A stretch of DNA of 64,000 bases from Streptomyces sp. NBC_01669 (GCF_026339735.1 NZ_JAPEQG010000001.1:62001-126000); one strand, 5' to 3'; positions 43,811 through 52,045 are shown, counted from the stretch's first letter. Notes: a model not told the origin generated them from the sequence alone. Made by a program: numbers and translations.

Positions 43811-44177
43811 TGAAGCGATCCCCGTCTGGGGGTAATCGCGTCGCTGCCACGACAGCGCACACGACGGCGGCGGCTCGCCACGGCTACTGGAGCCGGTCTC
43901 GTCGTGATCGCCGGCGGCACATGGCTTCTGCTGGGCACTGGGCCCAAACCGGGCGACCACGCACCGATGGCCATATGCGCCGTCGACAGCAATACCCTGC
44001 GCACCGACGTGGACGCTGAGGGCCCCTGGACGAGATCCACGACCAAGACCGCGACGGCACCAGCTCGGTGGTCTTCCAGAGAGACGATCATCGGACCACT
44101 GTCAGCGTCGACGATGCCCGCGGGTTTTGGCAGAGGCTGCGCGGCGCACCGGAGGAGGACCCGCGACCTGAGCAGTG
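43811..44177 (+). pseudogene. Small membrane-anchored protein, frameshifted
   Basis: One frame gives a basic start, a TM helix (ATGAGLVVIAGGTWLLLG) and PMAICAVDSNTLRTDVDAEG. Near 44027 the sense passes to another frame: DEIHDQDRDGTSSVVFQRDD, then GFWQRLRGAPEEDP and TGA at 44175-44177. Together this is a plausible 120-residue membrane protein broken by one base. No start codon is obvious in the first frame. Family unknown. Confidence 0.35.
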
Positions 44178-44287
44178 ACCGGACCAGCACCATCCGTATG
44201 AAGCACTCGACGTTCGTGCACGGGGTGCGGGCCACTGACACCGATCACGACGGCCGCGCCGAGCTCCAAGTCTTCCAGTCTGGCTCT

Positions 44288-44460
44288 GTTCACGGGTTGT
44301 GAAGTCAGTTGTTCACAGGTTTGGGAGGCGCCCAGATCCACGGTCGGGTGATGTTCACGAGTTTTGAAGTCACCAGGGTTCTTGCCAGGGCAGCATCGGG
44401 ATGCTCCTGGTGAAAGGTCCTGGTCATGCCGCAGATGTCGAAGGTCGAGCTGTACGCGCC
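44288..44460 (+). repeat. Possible solo IS21-type end with three repeats
   Basis: GTTCACGGGTTGTGAAGTCA (44288-44307), GTTCACAGGTTTGGGAG (44311-44327) and GTTCACGAGTTTTGAAGTCA (44353-44372) are related direct repeats, as at the ends of IS21 elements. At 44435 an ATG begins MSKVELYA, the usual first residues of an IstA transposase, but the match stops there. This would be the left tip of an otherwise lost element. Confidence 0.35.
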
Positions 44461-44533
44461 GAGCACGCTGCAGCCAGCTGACTGGCCCCCCTGCTGGTCC
44501 GCTGCCCCAAGGGGCAGCTGACCAGCCCAAGCC

Positions 44534-45085
44534 TCATGACCTGGTGCATTCTCCGAGTGTGAACGACGCCCGTTCTTGCCACTTCACGCCGTCGTGCACT
44601 ATGAGTTCAACCGACGCGACGTGAGACGTGAACGGGAGCCTGCCTGCGAGGTCGGCCTCGATCTCCTCCAGGACGGCGTCTTCCTGACCTTGAGCGGTGG
44701 TCAGGTGCGGCACGATCTTGGCAAACCGGCCGCCATACGGCGGAGCCTCAGGCCAACGATCAGCGATCGCCTCCGTGAGCTGCCGCAACTGCGTGTCAGG
44801 CTCGGGGACGAGATACAGCACTTCCGGGAGCCGTCCACACCTCTCGAACCGCAGGTCAAAGGCCTGGTGGCCGCCCAGCACGTCCGCGAGAGCGGAGTAG
44901 ACGAGCGCATCTATTCGGCTTTCATCGAGGAACGGGAAGAGCACGGTGACGTGGGCTGGAACCCCGGCCTGGGCTGAGGGGTCGAGCCGTTCACGCCACC
45001 CGCGGACGGCCGGCTCTGCCTCCGGGATCCGGACGATGAGCCCCGTCTGGCCCGCCTGAAACGTACTGGTGCTGTCATCTGCCAT
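44534..45085 (-). CDS. 2'-5' RNA ligase / cyclic phosphodiesterase family protein
   Basis: 183 residues from the ATG at 45085. Two HxT-type motifs of the 2H phosphoesterase superfamily: PAHVTVLFPFLDE and IVPHLTTAQGQ. Between them lie DALVYSALADVLGGHQAFDL and LRQLTEAIADRWPEAPPYGG, as in RNA-processing 2H enzymes that act on 2',3'-cyclic or 2'-5' linked RNA. Length and motif spacing (about 75 residues) are normal. The role in vivo is not known. It lies downstream of a clear hairpin at 45218. Confidence 0.82.
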   Translation of the reverse strand: MADDSTSTFQAGQTGLIVRIPEAEPAVRGWRERLDPSAQAGVPAHVTVLFPFLDESRIDALVYSALADVLGGHQAFDLRFERCGRLPEVLYLVPEPDTQLRQLTEAIADRWPEAPPYGGRFAKIVPHLTTAQGQEDAVLEEIEADLAGRLPFTSHVASVELIVHDGVKWQERASFTLGECTRS

Positions 45086-45217
45086 GACTTCGCATGGTGT
45101 CACCTCTGCCGCAGACAGCACGGCTCCTTTTTCGCTGAATGATCACGTCGATCTGCGAAGCAGGTCGACGAGCGGGACGACCAAGACGCTGCCGTTATTT
45201 CCCGTCAACTTCTCGGC

Positions 45218-45253
45218 CGTAGACGACCGAGCTTGTTGGCTCGGTCGTCTACG
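45218..45253 (-). terminator. Long perfect hairpin
   Basis: CGTAGACGACCGAGC, loop TTGTTG, then its exact complement: a 15-bp stem between the TnpB fragment and the RNA-ligase gene. It fits an intrinsic terminator for minus-strand transcription arriving from above 45321, though no T-run is seen. Confidence 0.6.
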
Positions 45254-45320
45254 CCTTGTCGCGCTCCCGACTGCCCCCTACGACAGGGCGGTCACGGGTC
45301 GCATCTACCAGCCAGGGAGG

Positions 45321-45850
45321 TCAAGCCCTTTGTGGTACGGGTCCGTTGCCGAGAACCCACGCCGAGCGTGCGCGGTTGCGCACGGTGACCCCGGCGACGT
45401 GATCGGCGGGGCCGGCGAGCCCGCACCGACGACAGGAGAAGGCGTCCCGGGTGGGACGGTTGTGTCTCGCTGTGTGTCCGCAACGCGGACACATCTGCGA
45501 GGTGTAGCGGGCGTCCACCGCGATCACCGGTACTCCGGCCCGCCGGGCCTTGTACCGGAGATGTTCTTCGAGCTGGTGGAACGGCCAGGAGGAGAGCGTG
45601 GCCCGCCGGTCGCGGGAAGGCCGTACCCGGTCACGGATGCCGCTCAGTTCTTCGAGGGCGATCCCGCGTCCGGTGCGTTGCGCGACGGCCACGATCTCCT
45701 TGCTGATCCTGTGGTTGATGTGCGCGGCGTGCCGGGACTCGCGCTTGACCCGCCGCTTGGCGCGCCGGGTGGCGGAGCGGGTCCGCTTCGCCTGGAGTTC
45801 GGCGCGCTTGAGCACCGGGTGAGGAATTTCAGGGCTCTGGCCGCAGTTCC
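45321..45850 (-). pseudogene. TnpB C-terminal fragment (different lineage)
   Basis: RESRHAAHINHRISKEIVAV, RGIALEELSGIRDRVR (RuvC II Glu), YKARRAGVPVIAVDARYTSQ, zinc finger MCPRCGHTARHN...FSCRRCG and ADHVAGVTVRNRARSAW (RuvC III Asp) are present. The N-terminal half with RuvC I is missing upstream of about 45850. It belongs to another TnpB group than the two 400-residue copies. Cannot be an active nuclease alone. Confidence 0.75.
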
Positions 45851-45918
45851 GTGAATCCGCAGGTCGGGATCCAGGGAACGCCGCATGCGCCGGAATCTCG
45901 CCGCAGGAAGGGGTCAGG

Positions 45919-46551
45919 CTAGAAAGGAGGTTGCCAGCCGCCCCAGTGCGTCTTGTAGCCGGGCGGGGGCCAGGATCCCTTTTCACCTGGTTGGGGCCAC
46001 AGGCGGCCCACCCATTCACACTCCGGGATCGCGCCTTCCCAGTCGTCGGTGCACCGGTCGGCCCAGGTCCGGCCCACCATAACCGGCCGGGTCACCACGC
46101 CGCTGGCGGCCTCCTGCACCCGCACCACCAGACCGAGCCCGTTGACTCCAGGGTTCCCCCGCGGACCGTAGGACACATCGAGCACCCCACACCCGTGAGC
46201 GTGCAAGAGGAACCGTTCCAGATCGGCTGGGACGCAGGCGGTCAACTCCCGCCCCCAGAGCGTCACCTGGGGGCCGTGGATCGCGTCGCCCGCGACGCAG
46301 AACAACCGGCCGTCGACGAAGTAGGCGTACACGGCAGGCTCCGCACGCCCCGTGCCGAACTCCACGCCGACGGTCTCCTGAAACGAGGGGTCAGCCTGGA
46401 ACCGACGCAGCTCGGTCATGCCCGGCAGCACTGCAGCGACCTCAGCGATACGCATGCCGAAACACAGCGGCCCGACGCCTTCCAGAGGCATCAGCTCCCA
46501 GTCCAACCGCGCCGGCCCCTTCGCGGCACCCCGAAGCTCTGCTGCCGCCAT
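45919..46551 (-). CDS. Conserved hypothetical Streptomyces protein
   Basis: 210 residues, soluble. LDWELMPLEGVGPLCFGMRI and AVLPGMTELRRFQADPSF at the start, a strand-rich middle (YAYFVDGRLFCVAGDAIHGP; LLHAHGCGVLDVSYGPRGN; LGLVVRVQ) and a tryptophan-rich C-terminus (WEGAIPECEWVGRLWPQPG; HWGGWQPPF). Related proteins occur in Streptomyces, sometimes near toxin or immunity genes, but no function is known. The frame has excellent codon statistics. Confidence 0.7.
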   Translation of the reverse strand: MAAAELRGAAKGPARLDWELMPLEGVGPLCFGMRIAEVAAVLPGMTELRRFQADPSFQETVGVEFGTGRAEPAVYAYFVDGRLFCVAGDAIHGPQVTLWGRELTACVPADLERFLLHAHGCGVLDVSYGPRGNPGVNGLGLVVRVQEAASGVVTRPVMVGRTWADRCTDDWEGAIPECEWVGRLWPQPGEKGSWPPPGYKTHWGGWQPPF

Positions 46552-46728
46552 CTCTCCACCTGTCCCCGTCCACGCACCGAGCCGCGCCGATTCCCGGCGC
46601 TCAGCATCACCCTGGCATTACACCAAGCTCAAGATCGTTCACTGAACTCCGGGCAGAGCCAATTTCAGAGAGCCTCATCAGGGCGGCGTCTCACCCCTGG
46701 ACACCGCCTGTGACCTGCATAGACGACT

Positions 46729-46741
46729 CGGGACTGTCCCG
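46729..46741. promoter_or_regulatory. Palindrome CGGGACTGTCCCG upstream of a secreted protein gene
   Basis: A perfect 6-1-6 palindrome 226 bp before the ATG at 46967, matching the core of the site at 43633-43647. The surrounding 46552-46966 (415 bp) holds no gene I can support. Confidence 0.4.
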
Positions 46742-46966
46742 GACGCCGTAATGCGTTGCCCACCGCTGACCCCACCCGGCACGCTCTTGCCATCGACCGG
46801 CCCACCCGGACAACGCCATACGTCGATAGCGCATCCGGGTCCGCCGCGTCTTCTCTCGCCATCTGCCGGTGTCGACGACCGGGCGAGCAGCCGTCCACAC
46901 GGCCCACCCCCAGGCACCAGCCCAGGGGTGCCACATCACCGACTCATTCCTTGAGGGAGCATCCGC

Positions 46967-47614
46967 ATGTCTGCTGTCAAAAACCGCAAGGCTCGGCCAC
47001 TGATCATCGCCGTACTCGCCGGTGGTCTGGTTGCCGGCGTCGTCACTGGCACCTCCATCACCGACGTATTCACCGCCGCCTCCGAACAGGGCGGCGCCGC
47101 CGACCAGGTCGCCCTCGCCGGTACGAATGCGAAGAGCGGGGACGTGTGCGCGCCCGTCGACCGTGTGACGCCCATCCTGATCCGCGAGGGCTGGGACAGC
47201 GCCCCCGAGAAGATCACCTGGCGTAACGGCGCCTCCGCCCAGCAGCAGCACCAGTTCACCTTCACCCAGACCTACTCCGCCCGCGGCATGCTCACCGGCA
47301 AACTGCCCTCCCTTCCCAGCGTGCGGGGCAAGGCGAGGGCGCAAATCAACAAGAAGAACAAGCAGAACAATCAGGAGAGCTCCATGTTGGGCTTTGAGCT
47401 CGAGCTGTCCGCCAGTATCAGCAACGCCGAGACCATCACCTACACCGTCCCCGCCCGCAGCATGTTCGTCGCCAAGCGCGGTATCTGGAAGCAGACCTGG
47501 GCCATCAAGCGCTACCAGCGGTGGTCCAACTGCCAGGAGCGCTGGACCCACGTCGGCAACTACACCGGCGTCGGAAGCATGAACTACACATCCTCAAAGA
47601 AGCTCTACCGCTGA
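46967..47614 (+). CDS. Secreted protein of unknown function
   Basis: 215 residues. A signal peptide is clear: basic KNRKARPL, then LIIAVLAGGLVAGVVTGTSI, with cleavage likely near residue 40. The mature part is basic, contains two cysteines (DVCAPVDRV and WSNCQERW), and has a beta-rich character (QHQFTFTQTYSARGMLTGKL; TITYTVPARSMFVAKRG; WTHVGNYTGVGSMNYTSSKK). TTGAGGGAG precedes the ATG. A hairpin terminator follows at 47649. Not recognised; a pore- or wall-binding role is only a thought. Confidence 0.72.
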   Translation: MSAVKNRKARPLIIAVLAGGLVAGVVTGTSITDVFTAASEQGGAADQVALAGTNAKSGDVCAPVDRVTPILIREGWDSAPEKITWRNGASAQQQHQFTFTQTYSARGMLTGKLPSLPSVRGKARAQINKKNKQNNQESSMLGFELELSASISNAETITYTVPARSMFVAKRGIWKQTWAIKRYQRWSNCQERWTHVGNYTGVGSMNYTSSKKLYR

Positions 47615-47648
47615 ACCCATCGGCAACAGCCTCTCCCGGCCCGCACAC

Positions 47649-47683
47649 GCGTCCCGCACGGCACATCGCTCCGTGCGGGACGC
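47649..47683 (+). terminator. Hairpin terminator after the secreted protein gene
   Basis: GCGTCCCGCACGG, nine-base loop, then the exact complement: a 13-bp stem beginning 35 bp after the stop at 47614. Confidence 0.6.
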
Positions 47684-47784
47684 CACCGGCTCCCAGGTAT
47701 GCCTCGCACCGGCCATCGGCGCGCGGGAAGCGGCCCTGGCGGTACTCGGTACGACCGCCATGCTCGTCCATCCCGTGACGCTCA

Positions 47785-47820
47785 GTGACTCCTCTCCCAC
47801 CTGAAGGTGGGGGCTTCTCG
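47785..47820 (-). repeat. Orphan right end of an IS200/IS605-type element
   Basis: On the minus strand GAAGCCCCCACCTTCAGGTG, then GGAGAGGAGTCAC has the hairpin and terminus typical of TnpB-element right ends (compare GAATCTCCCTCC... at 28890). No tnpB is attached; a JetD fragment occupies the place where it should be. Confidence 0.45.
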
Positions 47821-47966
47821 CTATGTCGTCTCGTTCTCGACGATGAAGACGGTCGTGATGCCGGGCGGGGATACGATGAACTCATCGACGCGGACGGCCA
47901 GTTCACTGAACCCGGCGACAGGGGTATCGCCGAGGAGACGGAATCTGGCGTAGGCGGGTTTGGCTA
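47821..47966 (-). pseudogene. Fragment of Wadjet JetD-like (DUF3322/DUF2220) protein
   Basis: The minus strand reads AKPAYARFRLLGDTPVAGFS, ELAVRVDEFIVSPPGITTVF, IVENETT and TAG at 47821-47823. This matches the TOPRIM-side segment of actinobacterial JetD proteins (RFRLL...FSELAVR..EF..PP..V..VFVVENE), the nuclease subunit of the Wadjet plasmid-defence complex. About 45 residues remain, between an IS200/IS605-type right end and an integrase fragment. Recognised by eye only. Confidence 0.5.
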
Positions 47967-48477
47967 GAGGTGCTGTGCCTGAATGTGGGGGACCCGTACC
48001 CGCAGGACAAGCGCGGCAAGATCACATCCAAAGGCGGGGCGACCGAGTGGATCCACTGGCAGTCCGGCACCGCCCAGCTGCTGCCCCGCCTGATCGCCGG
48101 CCGCACCCGCGGCCCACTGTTCCTCACCGACCGCAAGGCCCGGGCCGGTACCGTGACGCTGAACGTGTGCCCGCAGACCGAACGCGCCCGGCTGTCCTAC
48201 CGGCGGGCGGAGGAGATCTTCGAGGAGAGCACCCGGCTACTGGCCAACCCCTCTCTCCTCACCCGAGGACATCGATGAGCTGGAGGGCTGGACGCTGCAC
48301 CGGCTCCGGCACTCCGCGCTCACCCATGACGCCGAGCGCGGCACTTCCACCCCGATGCTGCTGGCCCGCTCCCGCCATGCCTCCGTCCGCTCCCTGGAGC
48401 GGTACGCCCGCCCCGGCGTCGACGCGGTCGCCGCGCACGTCGCCGCGTCTGACCCCGCCGCCCGCCGTCGGGGTTGA
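47967..48477 (+). pseudogene. Tyrosine recombinase (integrase), frameshifted fragment
   Basis: The catalytic domain begins LEVLCLNVGDPYPQDKRGKI without a start, runs through GTAQLLPRLIAGRTRGPLFL and LSYRRAEEIFEES, shifts frame near 48262, and ends GWTLHRLRHSALTHDAERGT, LLARSRHASVRSLERYARPG, TGA 48475-48477. The HxLRHS Arg, RH and Tyr of the active site are in the second frame; the N-terminal domains and first Arg are lost. Confidence 0.7.
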
Positions 48478-48644
48478 TCACAGCGGCCTACGGAACGTTT
48501 CCGGAGTATTCCTGCGGCCTGGCAATGCCTCAAATCATGCGGTTCGGTGACATCATGAGTAATGAATTCCGCGTCATGACGGTCGTCCGACCAGGCGACA
48601 CCTGAGCCTCTTCCTGCCTGTCAGCACGGGAAGGCGGTGAGCAC

Positions 48645-49160
48645 GTGAGCGACACCGAGCAGGAGCCCACTGCGTCCGAAGGAACAGAGGCGGAGACCAC
48701 CCCCGAGGAGTCACCGGCCACGACTGAGGCCGGCCCTGCAGAGGGCGAAGAGCCGACCCCCGAGGCGGCGGAGACGCAAGTAGAGGAACCGGCCCCCACT
48801 GCGGCCGGGGAGACCGGGGCCGAAGAACCGGCCCCCACCGCGGCCGAGGAGACCGGGGCCGAAGAACCCGCGACCCCCGCTGCCGAGGAGACCGGGACCG
48901 AAGAACCGGCCCCCACCGCGGCCGAGGAGACCGAGGCTGAAAAACCCGCGACCCCCGCTGCCGAGGAGACCGGGACCGAAGAACCGGCCCCCACCGCGGC
49001 CGAGGAGACCGAGGCTGAAAAACCCGCGACCCCCGCTGCCGAGGAGACCGGGACCGAAGAACCGGCCCCCACCGCGGCCGAGGAGACCGAGGCTGAAGAA
49101 CCCGCGACCCCCACCGCGGCCGAGGAGACCGAGGCTGAAAAACCCGCGACAGAGGAGTAG
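48645..49160 (+). CDS. Acidic 13-residue repeat protein
   Basis: 171 residues from a GTG with GGGAAGGCGG upstream. Almost all of it is built from tandem 13-mers of the form EEPAPTAAEET(G/E)A alternating with EKPATPAAEETGT. At DNA level a 78-bp unit (two 13-mers) repeats exactly from 48898 to about 49098. Glu makes up roughly a third of the residues and there are almost no aromatic or hydrophobic ones, so it should be an extended, disordered polyanion. No signal peptide. The long opposite-strand frame is a consequence of the repeat. Function unknown. Confidence 0.65.
   Translation: MSDTEQEPTASEGTEAETTPEESPATTEAGPAEGEEPTPEAAETQVEEPAPTAAGETGAEEPAPTAAEETGAEEPATPAAEETGTEEPAPTAAEETEAEKPATPAAEETGTEEPAPTAAEETEAEKPATPAAEETGTEEPAPTAAEETEAEEPATPTAAEETEAEKPATEE
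48898..49098 (+). repeat. 78-bp tandem repeat inside the acidic protein gene
   Basis: Copies start at 48898, 48976 and 49054 (the last partial) and are identical where complete. Each is a dimer of diverged 39-bp units. Exactness implies recent slippage or conversion, so length should vary between strains. Confidence 0.75.
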
Positions 49161-49220
49161 GAGAAATGCTGTGCGCGACGGTCGTCGCGCACAGCCACGA
49201 CGGCAGTCTCGGAACGCCCT

Positions 49221-49535
49221 TCAAGCGGACTCGCCGGCATCCAGCTCGCTGCCCGTACGCACCAGCCACGCATCCCGCCGCGCGAGGGGCAGAAGTCCGG
49301 ATGCCTGCAGCACCGCCGGTGCCACCGCGGACGGGTCCACGCTGGCCACCCACCGGAAGCGGGCCACCATCATCATGTCGTCGACGCTCTCCCGCACGAA
49401 CCCGTCCACGATGCCAAGACCGTCCGGGCATTCCCGCAGCACCACATCGCCCGGCTCCGCATCATCCGCGATCTGCTGGTAGTCCGCCGAGTCGGGGCAA
49501 CCCGAGAACTCGTACGCCCAGTGGCCCATGCCTGC
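49221..49535 (-). CDS. Hypothetical protein
   Basis: 105 residues from the ATG at 49535 (a second at 49526). MGHWAYEFSGCPDSADYQQI, an acidic ADDAEPGDVVLRECPDGLG and DGFVRESVDDMMMVARFRWV suggest a small soluble alpha/beta protein. Related short proteins occur in Streptomyces, often as single genes near mobile DNA. It converges with the acidic repeat gene. Confidence 0.55.
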   Translation of the reverse strand, partial: AGMGHWAYEFSGCPDSADYQQIADDAEPGDVVLRECPDGLGIVDGFVRESVDDMMMVARFRWVASVDPSAVAPAVLQASGLLPLARRDAWLVRTGSELDAGESA

Positions 49536-49599
49536 CATCCTGCCGGGAACACCGAGCACCCCACTGATCAGGCACGAAGGCGGTGGAGTGGATCCGCCC

Positions 49600-49854
49600 G
49601 AAGGGATCTGAGGCATTGCTGATCACACAAGTCCGCGGCCCGGGGGCCTGGAGCCGTCCGCGCAGCTGCAGCAACTGGTCGTCGTCCCCACGGGCAAGCG
49701 CCTCTCCGAGCTGGACCGGCTGTGCCGCTCGCCGCGCGACATCTCCGCGCGCGGGGTGGGCAAGGCGCTGGAACGCTACGAGTCGCTGCGCGCCTTCGGC
49801 GGTCACGCCTGGAACCTGGACGCGATACCGTTCCTAAACAGTGTCCAGGAGTGA
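49600..49854 (+). pseudogene. Tn3-family TnpA fragment, left of IS607 insertion
   Basis: In frame without a start: EPSAQLQQLVVVPTGKRLSE, LDRLCRSPRDISARGVGKAL, ERYESLRAFGGHAWNLDAIP, then a stop created in the element (TGA 49852-49854). This is the region following DUF4158 in Tn3 transposases. It resumes at 52119. Confidence 0.65.
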
Positions 49855-51474
49855 GCCTTGTACCCACGTCCCGGAACTGCGCGCATCCCGAACGGTTTTG
49901 GATGCGCTGGTCCCCCGCGTTCTCGTTGTCCCTGTCCGGCGACGCGCATCGTGTGCACGCTCCGCGACGGGGCGGCGGGTTTCCTCACGCCCTCGGTCAC
50001 CATGATCGGCCTGGAGGGTCCGATGCCCAGCACCATCACTCTGGTGATGCTGGGGCGGTGCCGTCCGTCGCCGGATCGGGTGCCCGAGGGCGCGTCTGCC
50101 AATGGCCACCGAGGCGGCGTCATGGCGAGTCATGCTGCGAGTCTTGCTGATCAGGGGCTTGCGCCAGTGCTGGTCGCCCCACATCGAGGTGTATGCCGGG
50201 TCGACGGCGACGATCGCGATGCCGTGTTCGGCGGCCATGGAGACGATGCGGGCCTTGAGCTTGCCGGTAGGCATACCGGAGATGAGTTGCCGGAACCGCT
50301 TCTTGCGGCCGTGCTTCTCGCGGGTCTTCTCGGCGGCGAAGTCCAGGTTTTCGATGCCGATCGCCTGCGCGCCGGTCTGCTTGGTCCAGTGCAGGAGGCG
50401 GGTGAGGGCGTGCCGGATCTGGGCGTCGCGGTGGTCGGCGGTGCCGGACAGGTCGTAGTGGAAGCGGCGCGGGTCGCCGACCGGGTTGCCGTGCCGGTCG
50501 AGCCGGTAGGCGGCGAAGTGGTCGGCGTTCGTGTCGACGCCGACCATGCCCTCGGCGCGGGCGGTGGCCGGCGGCATCGTCTGCACGGCGGGCCTGGTCC
50601 ACGAAGCGGTCAGGTACCAGCGGCCCCGCTCAACGTGGTAGTGGATGCGGTAGGCGACGGCACGGTTGGCCTCGGTGCGGTCGCGCCACTCGTCCCCACG
50701 GTGCGCGAACGCGACCTTGGAGGCAAGAACGTACCGGCCATGCTTACTGTTGGCCAGGTGGGCGAGCGGGGCGGGCATCTTGATCGACACTTCGCCGTCA
50801 GGGGTGACGCGGATCGTCTCGTTCCCGAAGCGTTTTCCGGACTCGCCGTCTGCGGCGAGGAACCAGCGCTCAGCCTCCCAACGCTGACGCCACTCGCGCT
50901 CGGTGAGCTGCGCGGCCTGAAGGTTGTGCCGGTTCTTGAGCAGCCGCCGGCCGCCGCGAACGACACGGACGTGTCCGGTCTTCCAGTCGTCGCGGGCCAC
51001 GTCGAGGCGGTGTTCCAGGGTGGCCAGGCGGCGGGACTTGTGGAACCACTCGCCCTTGGACCGGTACCCGCCCGGCGCCCGCTTGCTGCCTTTCTCCCCG
51101 ATCGGGAGGGACAGGCGGTGTCGCAGCGTGCGGATACCGGCCTCAAGGTTGTGGACATGGGCGAGCAGGCAGCGTCGGGCCAGGCCGTACTGGTCGTGCG
51201 TGGCCTTCGTGATCGCACCCGCGATGCGCGACGACGACTGCTCGGTCAGGTCACGCTTGCGGGATGCCCACGCGTCGTTGTCGTGCTTGTGCCCGGCTTC
51301 GCAACGGGCCTTGAGATCGAGAGAGGCCAGGCGGCCCTGGTGCTCGCCGACCAGACGCAACACCTTCTCGTCCTTTGGCGTGAGGTGCTTGAGGCGGTCG
51401 CGTAACGCCACACCGGACGGGCCGACAGCAACGAACGGCGGGTCGATGGTACGGAGCTGCTTCTTGTCAGCCAT
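49834..51474 (-). CDS. tnpB: IS607-type TnpB without a zinc finger
   Basis: 546 residues from the ATG at 51474. RuvC residues: Asp in MVGVDTNADHFAAYRLDRHG, Glu in AIGIENLDFAAEKTREK and Asp in RHDAASVAIGRRALGHPI. A long N-terminal domain (LKHLTPKDEKVLRLVGEHQG; YGLARRCLLAHVHNLEAGIR) exceeds that of IS605 TnpB. Where most TnpB proteins have CxxC...CxxC, this one reads DPAYTSMWGDQHWRKPLISK with no cysteines. That layout is seen in a Streptomyces IS607 subgroup. The C-terminal 60 residues are basic and disordered. Confidence 0.8.
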   Translation of the reverse strand: MADKKQLRTIDPPFVAVGPSGVALRDRLKHLTPKDEKVLRLVGEHQGRLASLDLKARCEAGHKHDNDAWASRKRDLTEQSSSRIAGAITKATHDQYGLARRCLLAHVHNLEAGIRTLRHRLSLPIGEKGSKRAPGGYRSKGEWFHKSRRLATLEHRLDVARDDWKTGHVRVVRGGRRLLKNRHNLQAAQLTEREWRQRWEAERWFLAADGESGKRFGNETIRVTPDGEVSIKMPAPLAHLANSKHGRYVLASKVAFAHRGDEWRDRTEANRAVAYRIHYHVERGRWYLTASWTRPAVQTMPPATARAEGMVGVDTNADHFAAYRLDRHGNPVGDPRRFHYDLSGTADHRDAQIRHALTRLLHWTKQTGAQAIGIENLDFAAEKTREKHGRKKRFRQLISGMPTGKLKARIVSMAAEHGIAIVAVDPAYTSMWGDQHWRKPLISKTRSMTRHDAASVAIGRRALGHPIRRRTAPPQHHQSDGAGHRTLQADHGDRGREETRRPVAERAHDARRRTGTTRTRGTSASKTVRDARSSGTWVQGSLLDTV

Positions 51475-52045
51475 CGGCAGCCGCCGCTTCCAGTGCCTTC
51501 CTGGCACGGTTCTTCGCACTGCGGCGGCCGTACAGGCGGGCACAGAACGAGGTCAGAACCTCCGCCATGTCGCGCACCAGGTCGTCTTCGACCTCGCCGT
51601 CATCCAGCACAACGAGTCGACGGCCGGTTGCAGCCAGAGCGGCCTCAACGAGTTCGACGTTCATACGGCCCAACCGGTCTTTGTGCTCCACCACCACGGT
51701 GGTCACCGCAGGGTCGGCCAGCAGGCGACGGGCCTTGGCGCGGGCGCCGTTCATGCCCGAAGCGATCTCGGATTCGACGCGCACGACCTTATGCCCGGCC
51801 TTCGCGGCCCATGCCGACAAGCGTGCGGTCTGCCGCTCCAGGTCGGCCTTCTGGCCGTGGGAGGAGACGCGGGCGTACAGGCCCACGCCACCGGTCACGG
51901 ACGGTGAGGTGTTCGCGTCGATGTTCACCAGGATCGTGCGCGGCCCCACTCGCTCCGCAGGGACCGGCAGCGTGCCCTCACGGAACCAGCGGTACGCAGT
52001 ACGCGGGGCGACCCCCTGCGCGCGCGCCCATTCCGTCAGGTTCAT
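51467..52045 (-). CDS. IS607-family serine recombinase TnpA
   Basis: 192 residues from the ATG at 52045. An N-terminal MerR-like HTH (MNLTEWARAQGVAPRTAYRW, FREGTLPVPAERVG) precedes a small serine recombinase domain with catalytic Ser in GLYARVSSHGQKADLERQ and VVVEHKDRLGRMNVELVEAA, LTSFCARLYGRRSAKNRA. This order (DNA-binding domain first) is diagnostic for IS607 transposases. Its stop overlaps the tnpB start. Confidence 0.88.
   Translation of the reverse strand: MNLTEWARAQGVAPRTAYRWFREGTLPVPAERVGPRTILVNIDANTSPSVTGGVGLYARVSSHGQKADLERQTARLSAWAAKAGHKVVRVESEIASGMNGARAKARRLLADPAVTTVVVEHKDRLGRMNVELVEAALAATGRRLVVLDDGEVEDDLVRDMAEVLTSFCARLYGRRSAKNRARKALEAAAADG

Noticed and set aside
45321-45850. Active TnpB nuclease
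   Set aside because: RuvC I and the N-terminal domain are missing, so it is only a fragment.
48840-49100. Regular DNA repeats that might suggest a CRISPR array
   Set aside because: Repeats are contiguous with no unique spacers and lie in frame in a coding sequence.
48530-49273. 247-residue minus-strand frame opposite the acidic repeat gene, Val/Ser/Ala rich
   Set aside because: Its length is a by-product of the tandem repeat; composition is repetitive with no start signal, and the plus-strand frame has the ribosome-binding site.
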